From the NCBI RefSeq assembly GCF_003597395.2, contig NC_133774.1, forward strand, positions 37,555,881 to 37,619,880: a DNA stretch of 64,000 nt, given 5' to 3'. Source of the DNA: Chelonoidis abingdonii (lineage: Eukaryota > Chordata > Testudines > Testudinidae). Every line of letters begins with the position of its first letter. Within the stretch, counting starts at the first letter, position 1. The notes under the pieces were generated by a model. The model did no database searches, was not told where the DNA came from, and worked only from the letters and a program-made list of their open reading frames with translations. Shown in pieces: positions 33,601-45,556 of the stretch. A program made the translations under genes and the position numbers.

Positions 33601-35740
33601 TTTATCCCAATGAGTATGCGCAGAGGACACTTGATGATTTCACCTCTCTGTGCAGAGGATAAACCTTAGCACTTCATTTTACCTGCTCCCTTATATAGTC
33701 CTGAGTTCTTGGACCCGTCACTGTCCTTTTGGCACCTCTTTTGCCATGTAAAAGGAACAGTGGGCAGCTGGGGATTGCTCTAAGAGTGGAGAAAGTCCTC
33801 AGATGCCATAAAGTGCCTACAGCCAGCTGAATTACACATACTGCTGCCTGGCTTTTTGGTCTGTGCTGCTCCGATCCTGGGCTGGTGTCTGCTGCTGCCA
33901 GCACAAATTAGAGCAGCCCTGCTGCTGCTGTGGCTTGCACCAGGTGCTGGACTCTCTCAGAACTGAGGGAGGTGGCAGAAGGCTAGTTTTGCCCTTACTC
34001 ATCCTCAGATGTGCCCCTGTGCTCTGTTCAGCACAAGAGGATGTAGTACAGGAGTGAGCACTGATACAACATCACAGAGTAATATAGCCTTACACGTTGT
34101 GCATTGCATGAGTACTCTCAGGATCAAAGCCATCACATATCACTAGAGCATAATGTGTCACGGTTCATATAAAATCCCCAGCTATCAGTATTATAGGGTT
34201 AACGTTTTTATTTGTGAATTGATTCACAATGTGGAAATAAGCCTATTTTTTACTGTGCTTCTGTTCTTTTTTTCAATGTATATTTAGCCACAAACTAACC
34301 TTTTCCTGTCTTTCAAGACACTTTTTTTAGATTACACTGGGTGCTCCTGCATGACTGACAACTTTACAGAGTATCTCAAGCCAGCAACAGTTGTTGATGG
34401 TTAATGCTGGATTTTGTCTGGAAGTAGGGCATGGTATATATTTATGCTTTTTATTTATTTGCTGAGCATGCATAACCCGTATCTAGTATAGTAACCTTGC
34501 ATTATTTTATGTAAGTTAGACTTGAGATGAATGCATCTGAAATTTTTTTTTTTTAATCTGCCCAGAATGTGATCAGTGACATTAAATGTGTTTTATTTTT
34601 TTTTTGTTTTGTTTGTTTTTTTGGGGGAACGGAGGGGGGCGGGGGGGAGTTACCAGTTATCAGAAATGCATTTATTTTTCACTGCAGTGTTAACTAATTG
34701 CATGCCCTTTCTGAGCTGCTTAAATTAATGAGAATAACTCAGGCTCTGATACATTCATGCTTGCTGTTATAGCAGCAGAAGTATAGTCATGCAATGAGAG
34801 CACTCGAAATCTGGCGCAACTTATAATTCTATGTGAGCAAATTCTTTTTAGAATTCAGTTTCTTGCTTGGTGTATAGAGATCCTGGAATTTTTTTGACTC
34901 CTGTAATTGTGGACTCTGACCCAGTTCATGGAGTTGTTTTGATTTGAGAACCGCCACAGCATCCGATTCAAATACATTTTTAACAATATTTCAGTGGAAA
35001 ATCTGTCTGATATAAGGGAACTTATGAGTGCTTAATGTGTCTGCAGTAAAGTTGGCATTGCCTGCATAGTCATCAGAACATGACTAGGCACCTTTTTAAT
35101 TAAATCTGATAACAGCTGTTAGTCCAACATAGTCATCACTCTTGTCTGTCACCCACAGGGACATCTTTTAATAAACATAACAGTTCTAAGATTTAACGTT
35201 GCTTGAACAGTCTTGTCTCCTAGCAGAACCCAGAACACAAGTTCTGCTAGACACTGTGCAACCATTGTAATAGTCACGGGGAGGATGTTTAACCCTTGCT
35301 GCACTGTGGAGCGAGTTCCATGGTTTCTTCTGAAACAAGAGTTCTAGGGTGATATTTTCTGCAAGGTAATGAGAGCAGTGGGTCTAGGGCAGTGTTTCTC
35401 AATGACCATCTGTGGACCAGTGCCCATAGGTGTAGTTTGACTTTTATTTTATTCATAAACTTATCAAGCTGTTTGAGATTTGGGGAGGGGCACAATCTAA
35501 ACCGTGATTCTGGGGGCTCCTTAGGTAACTGAAATGTCTAGTGTTTTTTGCAGATAACGTAGAAATATCTGACAGGAGCATTGTATCTAATTCCTATATC
35601 AAGAAAGAAAATTTAAATAAATATTAGATCCACTCAGCTCTACTACTAACGTATATTCTGACATCTTGTGGCCAGTCACTTATGGGACACTGGTTAGGTT
35701 TAAAATTGTAATGTATATTCTTGCTTAGATACTCTTACTA
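30616..35740. other. Long stretch without recognised repeats or genes
   Basis: About 5 kb of mixed composition. Homopolymer tracts occur at 32350-32372 (T), 33128-33140 (G) and 34550-34625 (T). A hAT-like terminus, CAGTGTTTCTCAATGACC, occurs near 35390 without a matching right end. The longest open frame (31307-31636) shows no family motif. It may hold unrecognised old repeats or conserved non-coding DNA, for example near 34660-34800. Confidence 0.4.
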
Positions 35741-36950
35741 AAGTCAGAAGGGACCATCTACTCTGACCTCCTGCACATTGCAGGCCCCAGAAGCCCACCC
35801 ACTCACTCCTGTAATAGACCCCTAATCTCTGGTTCAGTTTTTGAAGTCTTCAGATTGTGGTTTAACGTCTTCAAGTTACAGAGAATCGACCATTTACTCG
35901 AGTTTAAACCTACAAGTGACCCCATGCTGCAGAAGAAGGTGAAAAAAAACTCAGTCTCTGCCAATCTGACCCAGGAGAAAATTCCTTCCTGACCCCAAAT
36001 ACGATCATTTAGACCCCGAGCGTATGAGCAAGACCAACCAGGCATATACCTGGGAAATAATTCCCCATAGTAACTCAAGCCCTCCCCATCTGGTGTCCTG
36101 TCTCCAGCCATTGGGGATTTTTGCTATAGGCAGTTGCTGATGGCCCACACACCATTGTAGGCAGTCTTGTCATATTATCTGTTCCATAAACTTATCAAGC
36201 TTAGTCTTGAAGCCAGTTAGGCTTTTTCGCCACCATTGCTTCCCTTGGGAGACTGCTACAGAACTTCACTTCTCTGATAGTTAGAAACCGTGGTCTAATT
36301 TCAAGCCTAAACTTGTTGGTGGCCAGTTTATATGTATTTGTTCTGGGGTCCACATTGATGCTTAACTTAAATCACTCTTCTCCCTCCCTGGTATTTATCC
36401 CTCTGATGTATTTATGCAGAGTAATCGTATCTCCCCTTAGCCTTCTACTGGTTAAACTAAACAAGGCAAACTCTTTGGGTCTCTTCCATTCCTCCGATCA
36501 TCCTCCTAGCCCTTTTGCAGCTGTACCACTTTGATTTCATCTTTCTTAAACATGGGAGACCAGAACTGCACACAGTATTCCAGATGAGGTCTCATCAGTG
36601 CCTTGCATAATGGTACTAACACTTCCCTGTCTCTAATAGAAATAACTCACCTGATGCACTGCAGGACCGCATTAGCCTTTTCACGGCCACATCACATTGA
36701 TGGCTCATAGTCATCCTGTGACCAATCAATACCCCCATCTCTTTTCTCATCCACTGTCCCTTCCAACTGATAAGTTCCCAGCTTATGACAAAAATTCTTG
36801 TTGTTTGTTAGTGCAAAGTGCAATGTCATGCATTTAGGAGCTATTCTATTTCATCCCATTTTCTATTACTGCAGTTTACAAGGTCATCCAGATCTTGTAT
36901 GATATTCTGATCCGCCTCTATATTGACAATACCTCCAAAATTTCAAAATG
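35741..36950 (-). pseudogene. CR1 LINE, ORF2 C-terminal third and 3' end, about 1.2 kb
   Basis: Minus-strand reading gives a run of CR1 reverse-transcriptase blocks in correct order: IIQDLDDLVNCSNRKWDE near 36880, HDIALCTN near 36810, NVMWP near 36690, RLRGDTITLHKYIRGINTRE near 36410, and KFRLEIRPRFLTIREV near 36250. The 3' region ends at GTCAGAAGGGACCATCTA (plus strand). Several stops and shifts are present, so the copy is inactive. It is the longest CR1 3' copy in the window and belongs to a different subfamily from those at 18085 and 56648. Confidence 0.88.
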
Positions 36951-37027
36951 CTCTGTGAAAGGGAATGGAGCCCCAGGCCTGTGGTGGTCCAGGATCCATG
37001 GCAACCCGCCACGTGGAACACCTGCCT

Positions 37028-37190
37028 CCCAGGTTCTTTCAGTCTTAACCTCTCTGTACCTAAGCTCCCCACCCATAACATGGGAATAATACTCCCTCCT
37101 CTCACAGGGTGTAGTGAAAATAAATGAATTACTATTAGTGAAGCATTCAGATACTGTAGTGATGAGTGCCATAAAGAAATTAATGATTCT
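37028..37190 (+). mobile_element. MIR-type SINE, 3' part
   Basis: TCTTAACCTCTCTGTACCTA, then CATGGGAATAATACTCCC, CACAGGGTGT and GAAAATAAATGAATTA, and ending ACTGTAGTGATGAGTGCCAT. This is the MIR order of TTAACCTCTCTGTGCCTCAG, ATGGGGATAATA, and AGGGTTGTTGTGAGGATTAAATGAG. The tail with GTGATGAGTGCCATAA is typical of the reptile form. Confidence 0.7.
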
Positions 37191-37341
37191 GTCTTCAGAG
37201 CAGGGTTTGAAAAGTGTGCAGTAAATAAGGCCTACAGGCACATATCAAATAGTGAGGAGAAGATAAACTTCACTAGCTGTTCACTAAGCACCACCCATTC
37301 TGTGCACTCAGTGAGAGAAAGAAATAGTATGAGACCATATA

Positions 37342-37532
37342 CACCTCTACCCTAATATAACACTGTCCTCAGGAGTAAAAAAAAATCTTACTTGGTTATA
37401 GGTGAAACCGCATTACATCAAATGTGCTTTGATCTGCTGGAGCATGCAGCCCCGCCTCCCCGGAGTGCTGCTTTACCACATTCTGTCTGAATTCGTGTTA
37501 TATCAGGTCGCGTTATATTGGGGATACTGGTG
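37342..37532. mobile_element. Mariner/Tigger-like miniature element with TA duplication
   Basis: A 191-bp unit between TA dinucleotides (37340-37341 and 37533-37534). The left end is CACCTCTACCCTAATATAAC. The right end, read on the minus strand, is CACCAGTATCCCCAATATAA. Subterminal repeats of GTTATAT and GGTTATAGGTGAAACC occur inside. TA duplication plus inverted ends is the Tc1/mariner signature. The centre has GCCCCGCCTCCCC and no coding sequence. Confidence 0.75.
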
Positions 37533-37534
37533 TA

Positions 37535-39795
37535 ATTAGAGACTGTATCATAATGCATACGTGCAAGGGGGCCCTGTTAAGGTTGCATAACATTAATTCT
37601 GGCATTTCAGGCAAACTTAATTTTGGCATTTCCTACTTGATTTTGCTACCTTACTAATGCTTTTTTACGTGTAATAATATATATAGCATAAAGTGAGATA
37701 ACTTTAACTGTGTTTAAACATGCTCTGGTGAAATCTTGGCCCCAGTGAAGTCAGTGAGAGTTTTGCCATTGATTTTATTAGAGTTCAGATTTCATGCTAT
37801 GTTCCTCTATGAACAGCTATGCGTGGCTGCTAAGAGTGAAGTATCATCTCAGCAAGGATCAGGGGCCAGGAACTATTAGTTCTTGCCTCCAACTTTCACA
37901 CCATGGGCCTGATCATCCATGTGAATCTGTGGGGTGCATCTGGATACCAAATGGAAGCAAGTGGAGGCTTTGGGGCACAGGTGTGAAATGCAGTAGGTGT
38001 CACAGTGGCCATCAAAGGCAAATGGTAGATGTGAAAGAACTGTCATGGATGCTTGATCTTGACTGATGATCTCCTTCTGGAATGGATGAAGACTGTTGCT
38101 GTCTCTGCACCCTACCCAAGGCTTTGGCTTAACAGTAGAGGGAAAAGAGTTAAGGAAATCTGAGGACTCTTTGTTGTTAGATTTGCTTTATTATATAATC
38201 AATGACAAAAAAGTTTAGCCTGACCTGAGGCCAGCAATAACCCTCTTCATTTCAACATTCAAATCTCGTACTTTTAGTCAAAAATCTCTGAAGCACCATT
38301 TCTATTTAACAGCCTATCCCCTTCATTAATTATGTCTAAAGCAATAGTTTATGAAGTCAGGCTAATGGTTTTCTCTTCGGGAGAACAAATACAAATGTAG
38401 GTTTGGAAATGACCCAATTTTGAACAACAATAATTATCAGCAAGGATGCAACATAAACACTTAACATGTCTACTCTTGGTTACAGTCTTGAAGTGTTTAG
38501 GCCTAACAGGAATAACTTCTAAATACATGTTCATGCAGTATATTTAGAAATCGTCCTTAACTGAAATGCAGCTACCTCTGGGATAGTACACAGCAGTGGT
38601 GTGACATTGCATAGTAACACTAAACTTCAGTTTAGGATGGGAAATGAAGAATGATATTTAACTGAAGCTCCAGACAGAGTTTATAGATAGACAGGATGTG
38701 ACAAATTCATCCCTGATGTAATTCCATTGACTGCAGGGCTTAGAAAACACATCTTTATTGCTTGTAAACTGAGCATACCTGAGATGGAGCTGCTGAGAGA
38801 CGGCAAACCCAGGAACATATCATTTATATGGAGTTATTTTCAGACTAGAACCACAGTTTTAAGAAAATCGTTGAAATACATTAATCTGGAAGTGCTGTTA
38901 TCTGTTGTGGTAACTGCCATACTCGTCTAGTTAAGATTCTTTCTTTTTCCTTGGTCCTTTCTTTCTTTCTAAATACAATTCCAAAGCAAAAGAGATTAAA
39001 TAGATTCCACCTTCCTAAAGCTTTGAAATGAAAGGGGGCCTATTTTTAGTGGATCTCAGGAGAGAAAGAATTGCTGATAAGTTTAAACACGTGTGTTTGC
39101 AGGATCAGACCCATAATAAAGACTGTAAGATTATCTGTGCTTTGCTGTCAGCTGTTTGGATGTTTCTGTTTGACTCTAGCAATTAATTTTAAAATTCTGG
39201 CGTACAGGTTCTAATGGGCCATTAGGAAACAGCCATTAGAAATTGTAATCTATATAAGGCATTTATGTTACTGCCAATTTCCAGACTAAAATTCTAAAGC
39301 ATTTTAATGCTTGTCTTTACTGTGTGCCTTGGTAACTTTACTAATTCTGTCAGGTGTTCATTTGTTGCTGAAAGAGAATTACCATTCAGCACATGTATTT
39401 ATTGTCACAGGTGATGCCAAATTGAGAGGTGCTGTGCAATAGGCACTTCAGATCCTTAGGGTAACAGATGGCAAATTCATTTCAGTTAAAATAGTAGAAT
39501 AATAAGCATAGGAACAAATAACCAAATGAGAGAATATCTGTTAAATGGGAGAATACTGAGAATAAAGAGATTTATGTGCTAGTGTTCAAATCCTGCCCCC
39601 CTCCACCAACTTATAGCTCTCGGTCTATTGGGCTGCTACAGAGGAGAGAAAACAGAGGGCTGCTAAACTGCATAGTAATAGAATTCACAGTATTGTAACT
39701 TAGAGGAGAGACTACCATGGCATAAAGCACAGATAAGAGCTTGGCTAGAGCCCTTTTATACAGAAATGGACCAGGTTGTTGGCTTCATTATCTTC
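37535..39795. other. Mostly unassigned sequence with one small palindrome copy
   Basis: Apart from the repeat at 37728-37794 and a TTTC tract near 38940-38970, nothing is recognised. 39080-39300 is smooth AT-rich DNA that could be conserved non-coding sequence, but nothing in a single sequence proves it. Confidence 0.4.
37728..37794. repeat. Copy of the GTGAAATCC palindromic repeat
   Basis: GTGAAATCTTGGCCCCAGTG on the left, with the diverged right arm AGAGTTCAGATTTCAT. The central GTTTTGCCATTGA is shared with the copy at 29778. Confidence 0.6.
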
Positions 39796-39803
39796 CTGTA
39801 ATT

Positions 39804-39994
39804 CAGGGCCACCCAGTAGGAGGCAAGTGAGGCAATTTGCCCCGGCCCTCATGAGAGTTTTTCGGGGGTCCTGGAGCAGAGTCCTTCACTTGCTCTGGGA
39901 GCCCTGGAAAACTCTTGCGGGGCCCAGGCCCCCGGAGCTTCTTCTGCTCTGGGTCTTCGGCGGCAATTCAGTGGTGGGGGTCCTTCCGCCCCTG
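39804..39994. mobile_element. Short non-autonomous hAT element
   Basis: A 191-bp unit starting CAGGGCCACCC. Its right end, read on the minus strand, is CAGGGGCGG. It is flanked by CTGTAATT (39796-39803) and CTATAATT (39995-40002), an 8-bp duplication with one mismatch. The interior GGCAATTTGCCCCGG is the familiar core of a GC-rich turtle hAT family. No transposase. Confidence 0.7.
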
Positions 39995-40111
39995 CTATAA
40001 TTCAGCAGTATGAATAGGTATGCAGATACTAACACTTGCATACATCTCTAACTCAGGTATGGTCCCTTGAGCAGCCCACAACCTTTGATATATGTATCCT
40101 TACAACCAGAG

Positions 40112-40215
40112 TTGAAAAAAATTTTCAGACTAAATTTTTTCCACTGGAAAAATGCAGATTTGGGTTGATGGAAACATTTAGCAAATTTTGTTCAATTATA
40201 TTGGTGGGGGGGAAA
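40112..40215. repeat. AAATTTT-rich interspersed repeat
   Basis: AAAAAAATTTTCAGAC, AAATTTTTTCCACTGG and AGCAAATTTTGTTCAATT. The same style as 28640-28805. Confidence 0.35.
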
Positions 40216-40432
40216 AAAAACAACCCCGTTCCTGCACAACCTCTCTGAAACACCCTTCCCCCTCCCCCAACTTTAAATATTTTATTGGAGCAGGACCTTG
40301 AGTCTCCGTGTCTACATTTGGGCTAGTGGGTATTCTGGTATAGGGATCTCTGTCTCTTCTGTTGAAATTTGTTCCGCTGTATATAAAGTACTTAAATATT
40401 CATTGGGCCATAGAGTGAGACTTTCTCTGTAA

Positions 40433-40930
40433 TCAGTGGTTCAGGCACTCAACTAGGAGGTGGGATACTGGATTCAAGACCCTACTCTGCATCAGGCAGA
40501 GAGGGGATTTGAACCTAGAGCACTCACTCAGAATGTGGGAGATCCATCTACTGAGTATAAGAAATCATCACCACTACCTTCTCCTTTAACTGGGTTTTAT
40601 TCAGGGCTTGATCTCATTTTCTAAGTTGGCTTCTGAGCATGTCTACCACACTAGGTGGTTCTGCAGCACCACTAGGCAGGGGAATACCTAATTTGTGACT
40701 CCCATTGTGGCTTAGGTTTGAGTCAGGACTGAGGTGGCTGCACAAATGGCCACTACAGAAATATAGGCCATTAGGAAGTTCAGGTGCCTACAGGGGTAGA
40801 CAGCAGCTGAATGGAGATTTCGAAGTCTAAATTTTGGACTTAGGTGCCTAAGTCCTACTTGAGAGGGTCACCTAAATGACTTGTCTGATGTGACTAGGGC
40901 AAACTGAAATGGAGCAGGAAGTGAACGAGA
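40433..40930. mobile_element. Palindromic repeat with tRNA-like internal boxes
   Basis: CAGTGGTTCAGGCACTCAAC with GGATTCAAGACCC downstream resembles the A and B boxes of a tRNA. From about 40500 the sequence turns round (GGGGATTTGAACCTAG, GAATGTGGGAGATCC), so the first 130 bp form a loose inverted repeat. The following part (GTTTGAGTCAGGACTGAGG, GGTGCCTAC, TTAGGTGCCTAAGTCC) belongs to the same turtle repeat as I remember it. It looks like a non-autonomous element derived in part from a tRNA-related SINE. Confidence 0.5.
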
Positions 40931-41395
40931 GTCTCCCAAGCCCCTGCCTTGACCATCCCTCCTTCTTGTGAAGTTATTGCATGCTTACAAAATAATGATC
41001 CATATGGTCAAGTATCTTGTGATAACAGACTGGAATAAATGTCAGTTTTTATAATAAACAATACCAGGCATTATATTTTAGAAACAAAACAATCGCATGT
41101 TTACTTGCAGTACATTTGGCCAGGAGGTGTTTCTGTGCTGTATAGAGTTCCAAGTAGGCTAACAAGGAAGGAAGGAAAAGCTGCAAGTCAAGCGGCGTGG
41201 AAGCATGTTTGTCTGTAATTCTAGCTATTTTCTTTAATTTTCTTCTGTTTAAGAAAGACTGAGTCTGTATATTATGATAAACAAAGGTCAGAGACAGTTG
41301 ATTGGACATTTATAGGAAGCAGATATGAAGAAACTATACTGGACAGGCAGATGGGCCCATAGGACAGGATTACTTCAAGGAGTCCATCTATTTTA
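40931..41395. other. Unassigned non-coding sequence
   Basis: Nothing recognised. Confidence 0.45.
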
Positions 41396-41829
41396 ATTAT
41401 CAGAGGGGTAGCTGTGTTAGTTTGTATCCACAAAAACAATGTGGAGTCCGGTGGCACCTTAAAGACTAACAGATTTATTTGGGCATAAGCTTTCGTGGGT
41501 AAAAACCCCCCTTCTTCAGATGCATGGAGTGAAAATTACAGATACAGGCATAAATATATAGCACATGAAGAGAAGGAAGTTACCTTATAAGTGGAGAACC
41601 AGTGTTGACAGGACCAATTCAATCAGGGTGGATGTGGTCCACTCCCAATAATTGAGGGGGAGGTCTCAATACCAAGAGACGGAAAATGGCTTTTGTAGTG
41701 AGCCAGCCACTCCCAGTACCTATTCAAGCCCAAATTATGGTGTTAAATTTGTAAATGAATTGTAGCTCTGAAGTTTCTCTTTGAAGTCTGTTTTTGAAGT
41801 GGTGGTGGTGATGGTGGTTGTTGAAGAAT

Positions 41830-42125
41830 GGCTACTTTTAAATCTGTTATTGAATGTCCAGGGAGATTGAAGTATTCTCCTACTCATCTTTGTATGTTAC
41901 CATTCTTGATGTCTGATTTGTGTCCATTTATCCTTTTACGTAGAGACTGTCCGGTTTGGCCAATGTATGTGGCAGAGGGGCATTGCTGGCACATGATGGC
42001 ATATATCACATTAGTAGATGTGCAGGTGAATGAGCCCCTGATGGCGTGGCTGGTTTGGTTGGGTCCTATGATGGTGTTGCTGGAGTAGATATGGGGACAG
42101 AGAAGGCAACGGGGTTTGTTACAAG
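41830..42125 (-). pseudogene. Penelope-like GIY-YIG endonuclease domain, decayed
   Basis: The minus strand reads SFTCTSTNVIYAIMCQQCPS followed by TYIGQTGQSLRKRINGHKSD, then GHSITDLKVAIL-like residues by way of a small indel (GNIQ near 41885). The GIY and YIG strands are in one frame here, and the catalytic arginine, histidine and following residues are kept. The plus-strand open frame at 41828-42088 is its shadow. Confidence 0.82.
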
Positions 42126-42665
42126 GATTGGTTCCTGGGCTAGTGTTTCTGTGGTGTGGTTGCTGGTGAGTATTTGCTTAAGATTTGGGGTCTGTCTGTA
42201 ACCTAGGATTGGCCTGCCTCCCAAGGCCTGTGAGAGTGGGGGATTGTTTTCCAGGATAGGTCGTAGATCATTGATGATGCGCTCAAGAGGCTTTAGCTGG
42301 GGGCGGTAAGTTATGGCCAGTGTGGTCTGTTGTTTTCCTTGTTGGGCCTGTCCTGGAGTAGGTGGCTTCTGGGTACCCATCTTGCTCTGTCAATCTGTTT
42401 CCTCACTTCCCTAAATGGAGATTGTAGTTTTAAGAATGCTTGATAGAAATCTTGTAGGTGTATGTCTGTGTCTGAGGGATTAGAGCAAATGCAGTTGTAT
42501 CTTAGGGCTTGGCTGTAGACCATGGATTGTGTGATGTATCCTGGATGAAAGCTGGAGGCAAGTAGGTAAGTATAGTGGTCAGCAGGTTTCCAGTATAGGC
42601 TGGTGGTTATGTGACTATCAGTTATTTGCACTGTAGTGTCCAGGAAGTGAATCTCTTGTGGAGTG
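42126..42665 (-). pseudogene. Penelope-like reverse-transcriptase thumb and linker
   Basis: Two overlapping minus-strand frames. SHITTSLYWKPADHYTYLLA with SSFHPGYITQSMVYSQALRY is the thumb motif. RKQIDRARWVPRSHLLQD leads into the linker frame, with LKPLERIINDLRPILENN and GYRQTPNLKQILTSNH. The palm, including the catalytic aspartates, lies upstream of the truncation and is missing. Confidence 0.8.
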
Positions 42666-43285
42666 TTGGTATATTATGGAGCCATGCGGGTACCCAGAGC
42701 AATGCGGCTGACCTGAAGGTATAAGTTGTCCCCAAATCCAAAGGCACTGGCTGCCTACCCTGGCCCAGCGCTGCTCCCAGAAGTGTACCTGAAGCACATA
42801 CCTGCGGGCAGCCCCTGGGGGTGGGGTACCAGAACTGCGGCCAATGGGAGCTGCAGTGGTGGTGCCTACAGGCAGGGGCAGCACGCAGAGACTCCTAACC
42901 TCCATTCCTGCCTAGGAGCCACTGCCAGAGGGATGTGCCAGTCACTTTTTTTTGGAACTGCCTGATGTAAACCCAAGCCCAGAGCCTGCACCCCACAGTC
43001 CCTCCCAGAGCCTGCACCACAACCTCTGCCCCAGCCCTGAGTCCCCTCCCACACTCTGAACCCCTTGGCCCCACCCCCCCCCAAGCCCAGAGCCTGCATC
43101 CCCTTCTGTACCCCAGCCCTAGCCAGGTGAAAGTGAGTGAAGGTGGGGGAGAGCGAGGGAGGGAGGGGGCTGGAGTGCATGGGCGTGGGGCCTTGGAGAA
43201 GGGGAGGGGTAGGGGAGTGGCCTTGGGGAAGGGACGGGGCAGAGAGTGGGGCAATGGTGTTTAGGTTCGTGTGATTAGACGGTTG
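42666..43285 (-). mobile_element. GC-rich non-autonomous DNA element, hAT-like
   Basis: On the minus strand the element ends with TAGGGTTGCCAACCGTCTAA (plus strand ...ACGGTTGGCAACCCTA at 43270-43285). Its body has long C-rich runs and the block CCCCCACCTTCACTCACTTT. The same block appears at 45705-45725 in another element with a different end. The left end abuts the Penelope-like truncation. Open frames at 42866-43254 reflect C/G bias. Confidence 0.55.
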
Positions 43286-44380
43286 GCAACCCTACTGGCT
43301 ATCTGAGGATTTCCCTGGGCTGTGGTAATCCCCAGGTGGTGCAGGGTTAGTGTGACAGCTTCTAGGCCATCCCCTTCATAGCCTTTAGCACAGGGGATAT
43401 GGCCAGATAGCTACAATGTCCAGCCAATTCCTGCCTGCTGTAATTACTTCTTGGGGGGGGCTGCTACCAGCTGGTGTAACTTAAAGTAGCCTGAGGCTCC
43501 TCTGGACCAGCCTGGTTTCCATCAGCCTGAGAATGGCATTTGGTCCATTGTCCATTAACTGCTGCAGTGCATGGAAGCTCACGGAGGCATTGCTTGCACT
43601 GTAGTTTCAACCTTTGCTTTCCCCCTTATCCCTGACTTTATCAGTAATTACAGGTGTCGATACTGGGCTCTTTTCAGCACTTGGGTCCCATTGGCAGGCA
43701 GAACTCTGACTGCACACCTCTGTTGTGGGAAGCCTGCCAGAAGTACAGTTCAGCAGCACCCGCACCCCCCACTCCATCCTCCTGATCTTCTGTGGGTGCT
43801 GGGAAGAGTAAGATCTGCCTAGTGCATCTGTAAAAAGTAGTCAGGCCCACATCTGGGAGCCTGGGGCAGGCCTAGGCTGTCCAGAAGATGCGCTGAGTCA
43901 GCATCTGTGCCACATAGCCTTTGCTGGTGGGGCTCCGGAGAAATCCCGGATGGATTCTATAGCTGCTCTCCTCTGGCAGAACATTCAGGGAGTGACAGTT
44001 CCCTGAGGTGAATGTCTCCTGAGAAACAGCTATTCCTGTGGGCACAGGGGAATGCATCAGGCCCACTGTCCCATCTCTGTAAGGGGGAAATTTATCTAGG
44101 TCACTAAATCCTTCCACTTCAAGACGAGAATACATTCCAAAGTGTATGTTCTTTCTCCTCTGAAGTTTGCCTTGCAACAGGCAGGACATTATTGTTATAT
44201 ACTGTGGGACAAACTTTCAAAATTATGTGTGTGATGGGGCTTAACTTGTCTGTCAGGTGTAAGAGACAATTAGTGGACCTGTGATTGCCTCCTGGTCAAA
44301 GGGGAACAGAGCTAGGTAAGCATCATTAGGCACCTGGGCTTTAAAAGAAACTGGAGGAAACTCTAAGGAAGAGAGACTAG
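43286..44380. other. Unassigned sequence
   Basis: No confident feature. 44200-44380 has a short LTR-like flavour (CCTGGGCTTTAAAAGAAACTG) but no boundaries. Confidence 0.35.
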
Positions 44381-45550
44381 CAGGACTGGCCTTAGGGAAA
44401 ATAGCACCCTGGGCAAACTCTTTTTTGTATTTTGGTGTCCTTGGCCCCAGCTACCTTCCCAGGCTCCCCACCCCACCTCAGTTGTTCCAGCCCCCACTGC
44501 CTCTCTCTGCCATTGCCCCAAACCTCGCACTCCAGGCCCACCCTACTTCTTGCCTCTTAACCACAGCTCTCCCTCCCCCCCAACCACATTACTCACCTGT
44601 AGGGCTAATCTTGCCCTGCAGTGACTCACATCTGGATGCCATGAAGATGGGCACCACAGGAGTCACAGCAGTCACTTTGACTTCCCTAGCCAGTGCAAAA
44701 CGTACCCTCATCTGGTCATTGAGTAGGACAGGCAAGATAATGTAGCAAGCAATCACACTCTGACAGGGTGAGCAGGCACTGGGGCAGTCATACCGCTCCT
44801 GCACCTCCCAACCTCACCCACTCAGCACGGCATCCAGCTTCTCAGCCAGAGCCCCAGAGGGTCAGCAGTCCAAGGGGAGGCATAGTGACAGGAGGGCACC
44901 AGAGGGCTGTGGTGGCAGGGGTGCATGGTGACCTGAAAGCCCCAGAAAGAGGGGAGGGAACCAGAGGTGTATCAATAGAATCACACTGGTGTAGGGATAC
45001 TGGGGGAAGAGGGAGGGTGGTGATATGGGGGCTCCAGAAGGGCATGTCTCTCCCCACCCCAATACTAAGCATCCCCAGTATTCAAGTGCCCCTTCCCAGT
45101 CCCAGGGAAGGTGAGTTATTGGGGGAGGGGGAGGTAAAAATGCTGCAGCACATTGAAGGTAGCTAGGGTGGTGGTGATGACAGAAGCTTTGCTCCCAAAA
45201 TATCCCCAATTCCCTACACTAACACCTCCCTTTGGGATGAGTAAGAAAAAGGGGGAGCCTCTGAGAGCTGGGGAGCATGGGGAAATGTGAGGCCAGTGTG
45301 GTATGCAGGAGGGGAACCTCAAAGATATGAGGGACACCCTGAGTACTGGGGAAGAATGGGGGGCCCCTGAGAACTGGGAGTCTAGGACCTATGGGGCAGA
45401 GGGAGGGGCCTCCTGGGACCTCTGTGGGCATGGAGGGAGACCAGGAGCTGGGGACACAGGGAAGGGTCCCCTGGGGGCTGGGAACTGGGGGCACAGGGAA
45501 GTGTCCCCGCATGCTAGGAGCTGGGGCATGGGGTCATATCTCAGAACCCC
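44381..45550. mobile_element. GC-rich DNA element with degenerate tandem units
   Basis: It starts CAGGACTGGCCTTAGGGAAA, then GCACCCTGGGCAAACT and TTTTGGTGTCCTTGGCCCC, a terminus I associate with a GC-rich hAT family. The right half (45240-45540) is built from degenerate units around GAGAACTGGG, GAGCTGGGG, GAACTGGGGG and CACAGGGAAG, spaced about 30-60 bp apart. No right terminus was found. The open frames at 44425-45597 come from this bias. Confidence 0.4.
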
Positions 45551-45556
45551 TTAAGA

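Larger units (their letters stand above)
41397..42665 (-). mobile_element. Penelope-like element, minus strand, 5'-truncated
   Basis: It starts on the plus strand at ATCAGAGGGGTAGCTGTGTT, the 3' terminal motif of these elements, then GCACCTTAAAGACTAACAG and CTTCAGATGCATGGAGTG. Reading on the minus strand from 42665 gives the reverse-transcriptase thumb, the linker and the GIY-YIG nuclease. No left arm in the opposite orientation is present, unlike the copies at 11313 and 62322. The 5' truncation falls at about 42665, where GC-rich hAT-type sequence begins. Confidence 0.87.

Noticed and set aside
35388..35640. hAT element starting CAGTGTTTCTCAATGACC
   Set aside because: The left terminus looks real, but no right terminus or 8-bp duplication was found, so boundaries cannot be given.
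40433..40505. Possible tRNA gene
   Set aside because: There are A- and B-box-like phrases but no cloverleaf arms or anticodon stem. The sequence then inverts, as in the repeat family.
41828..42088. Plus-strand open frame of 86 codons, also seen at 62793-62987 on the minus strand
   Set aside because: It recurs because it is the antisense shadow of the Penelope-like GIY-YIG domain.
44211..44380. LTR fragment
   Set aside because: The style is suggestive only. No TG...CA ends, TATA box or duplication can be assigned.
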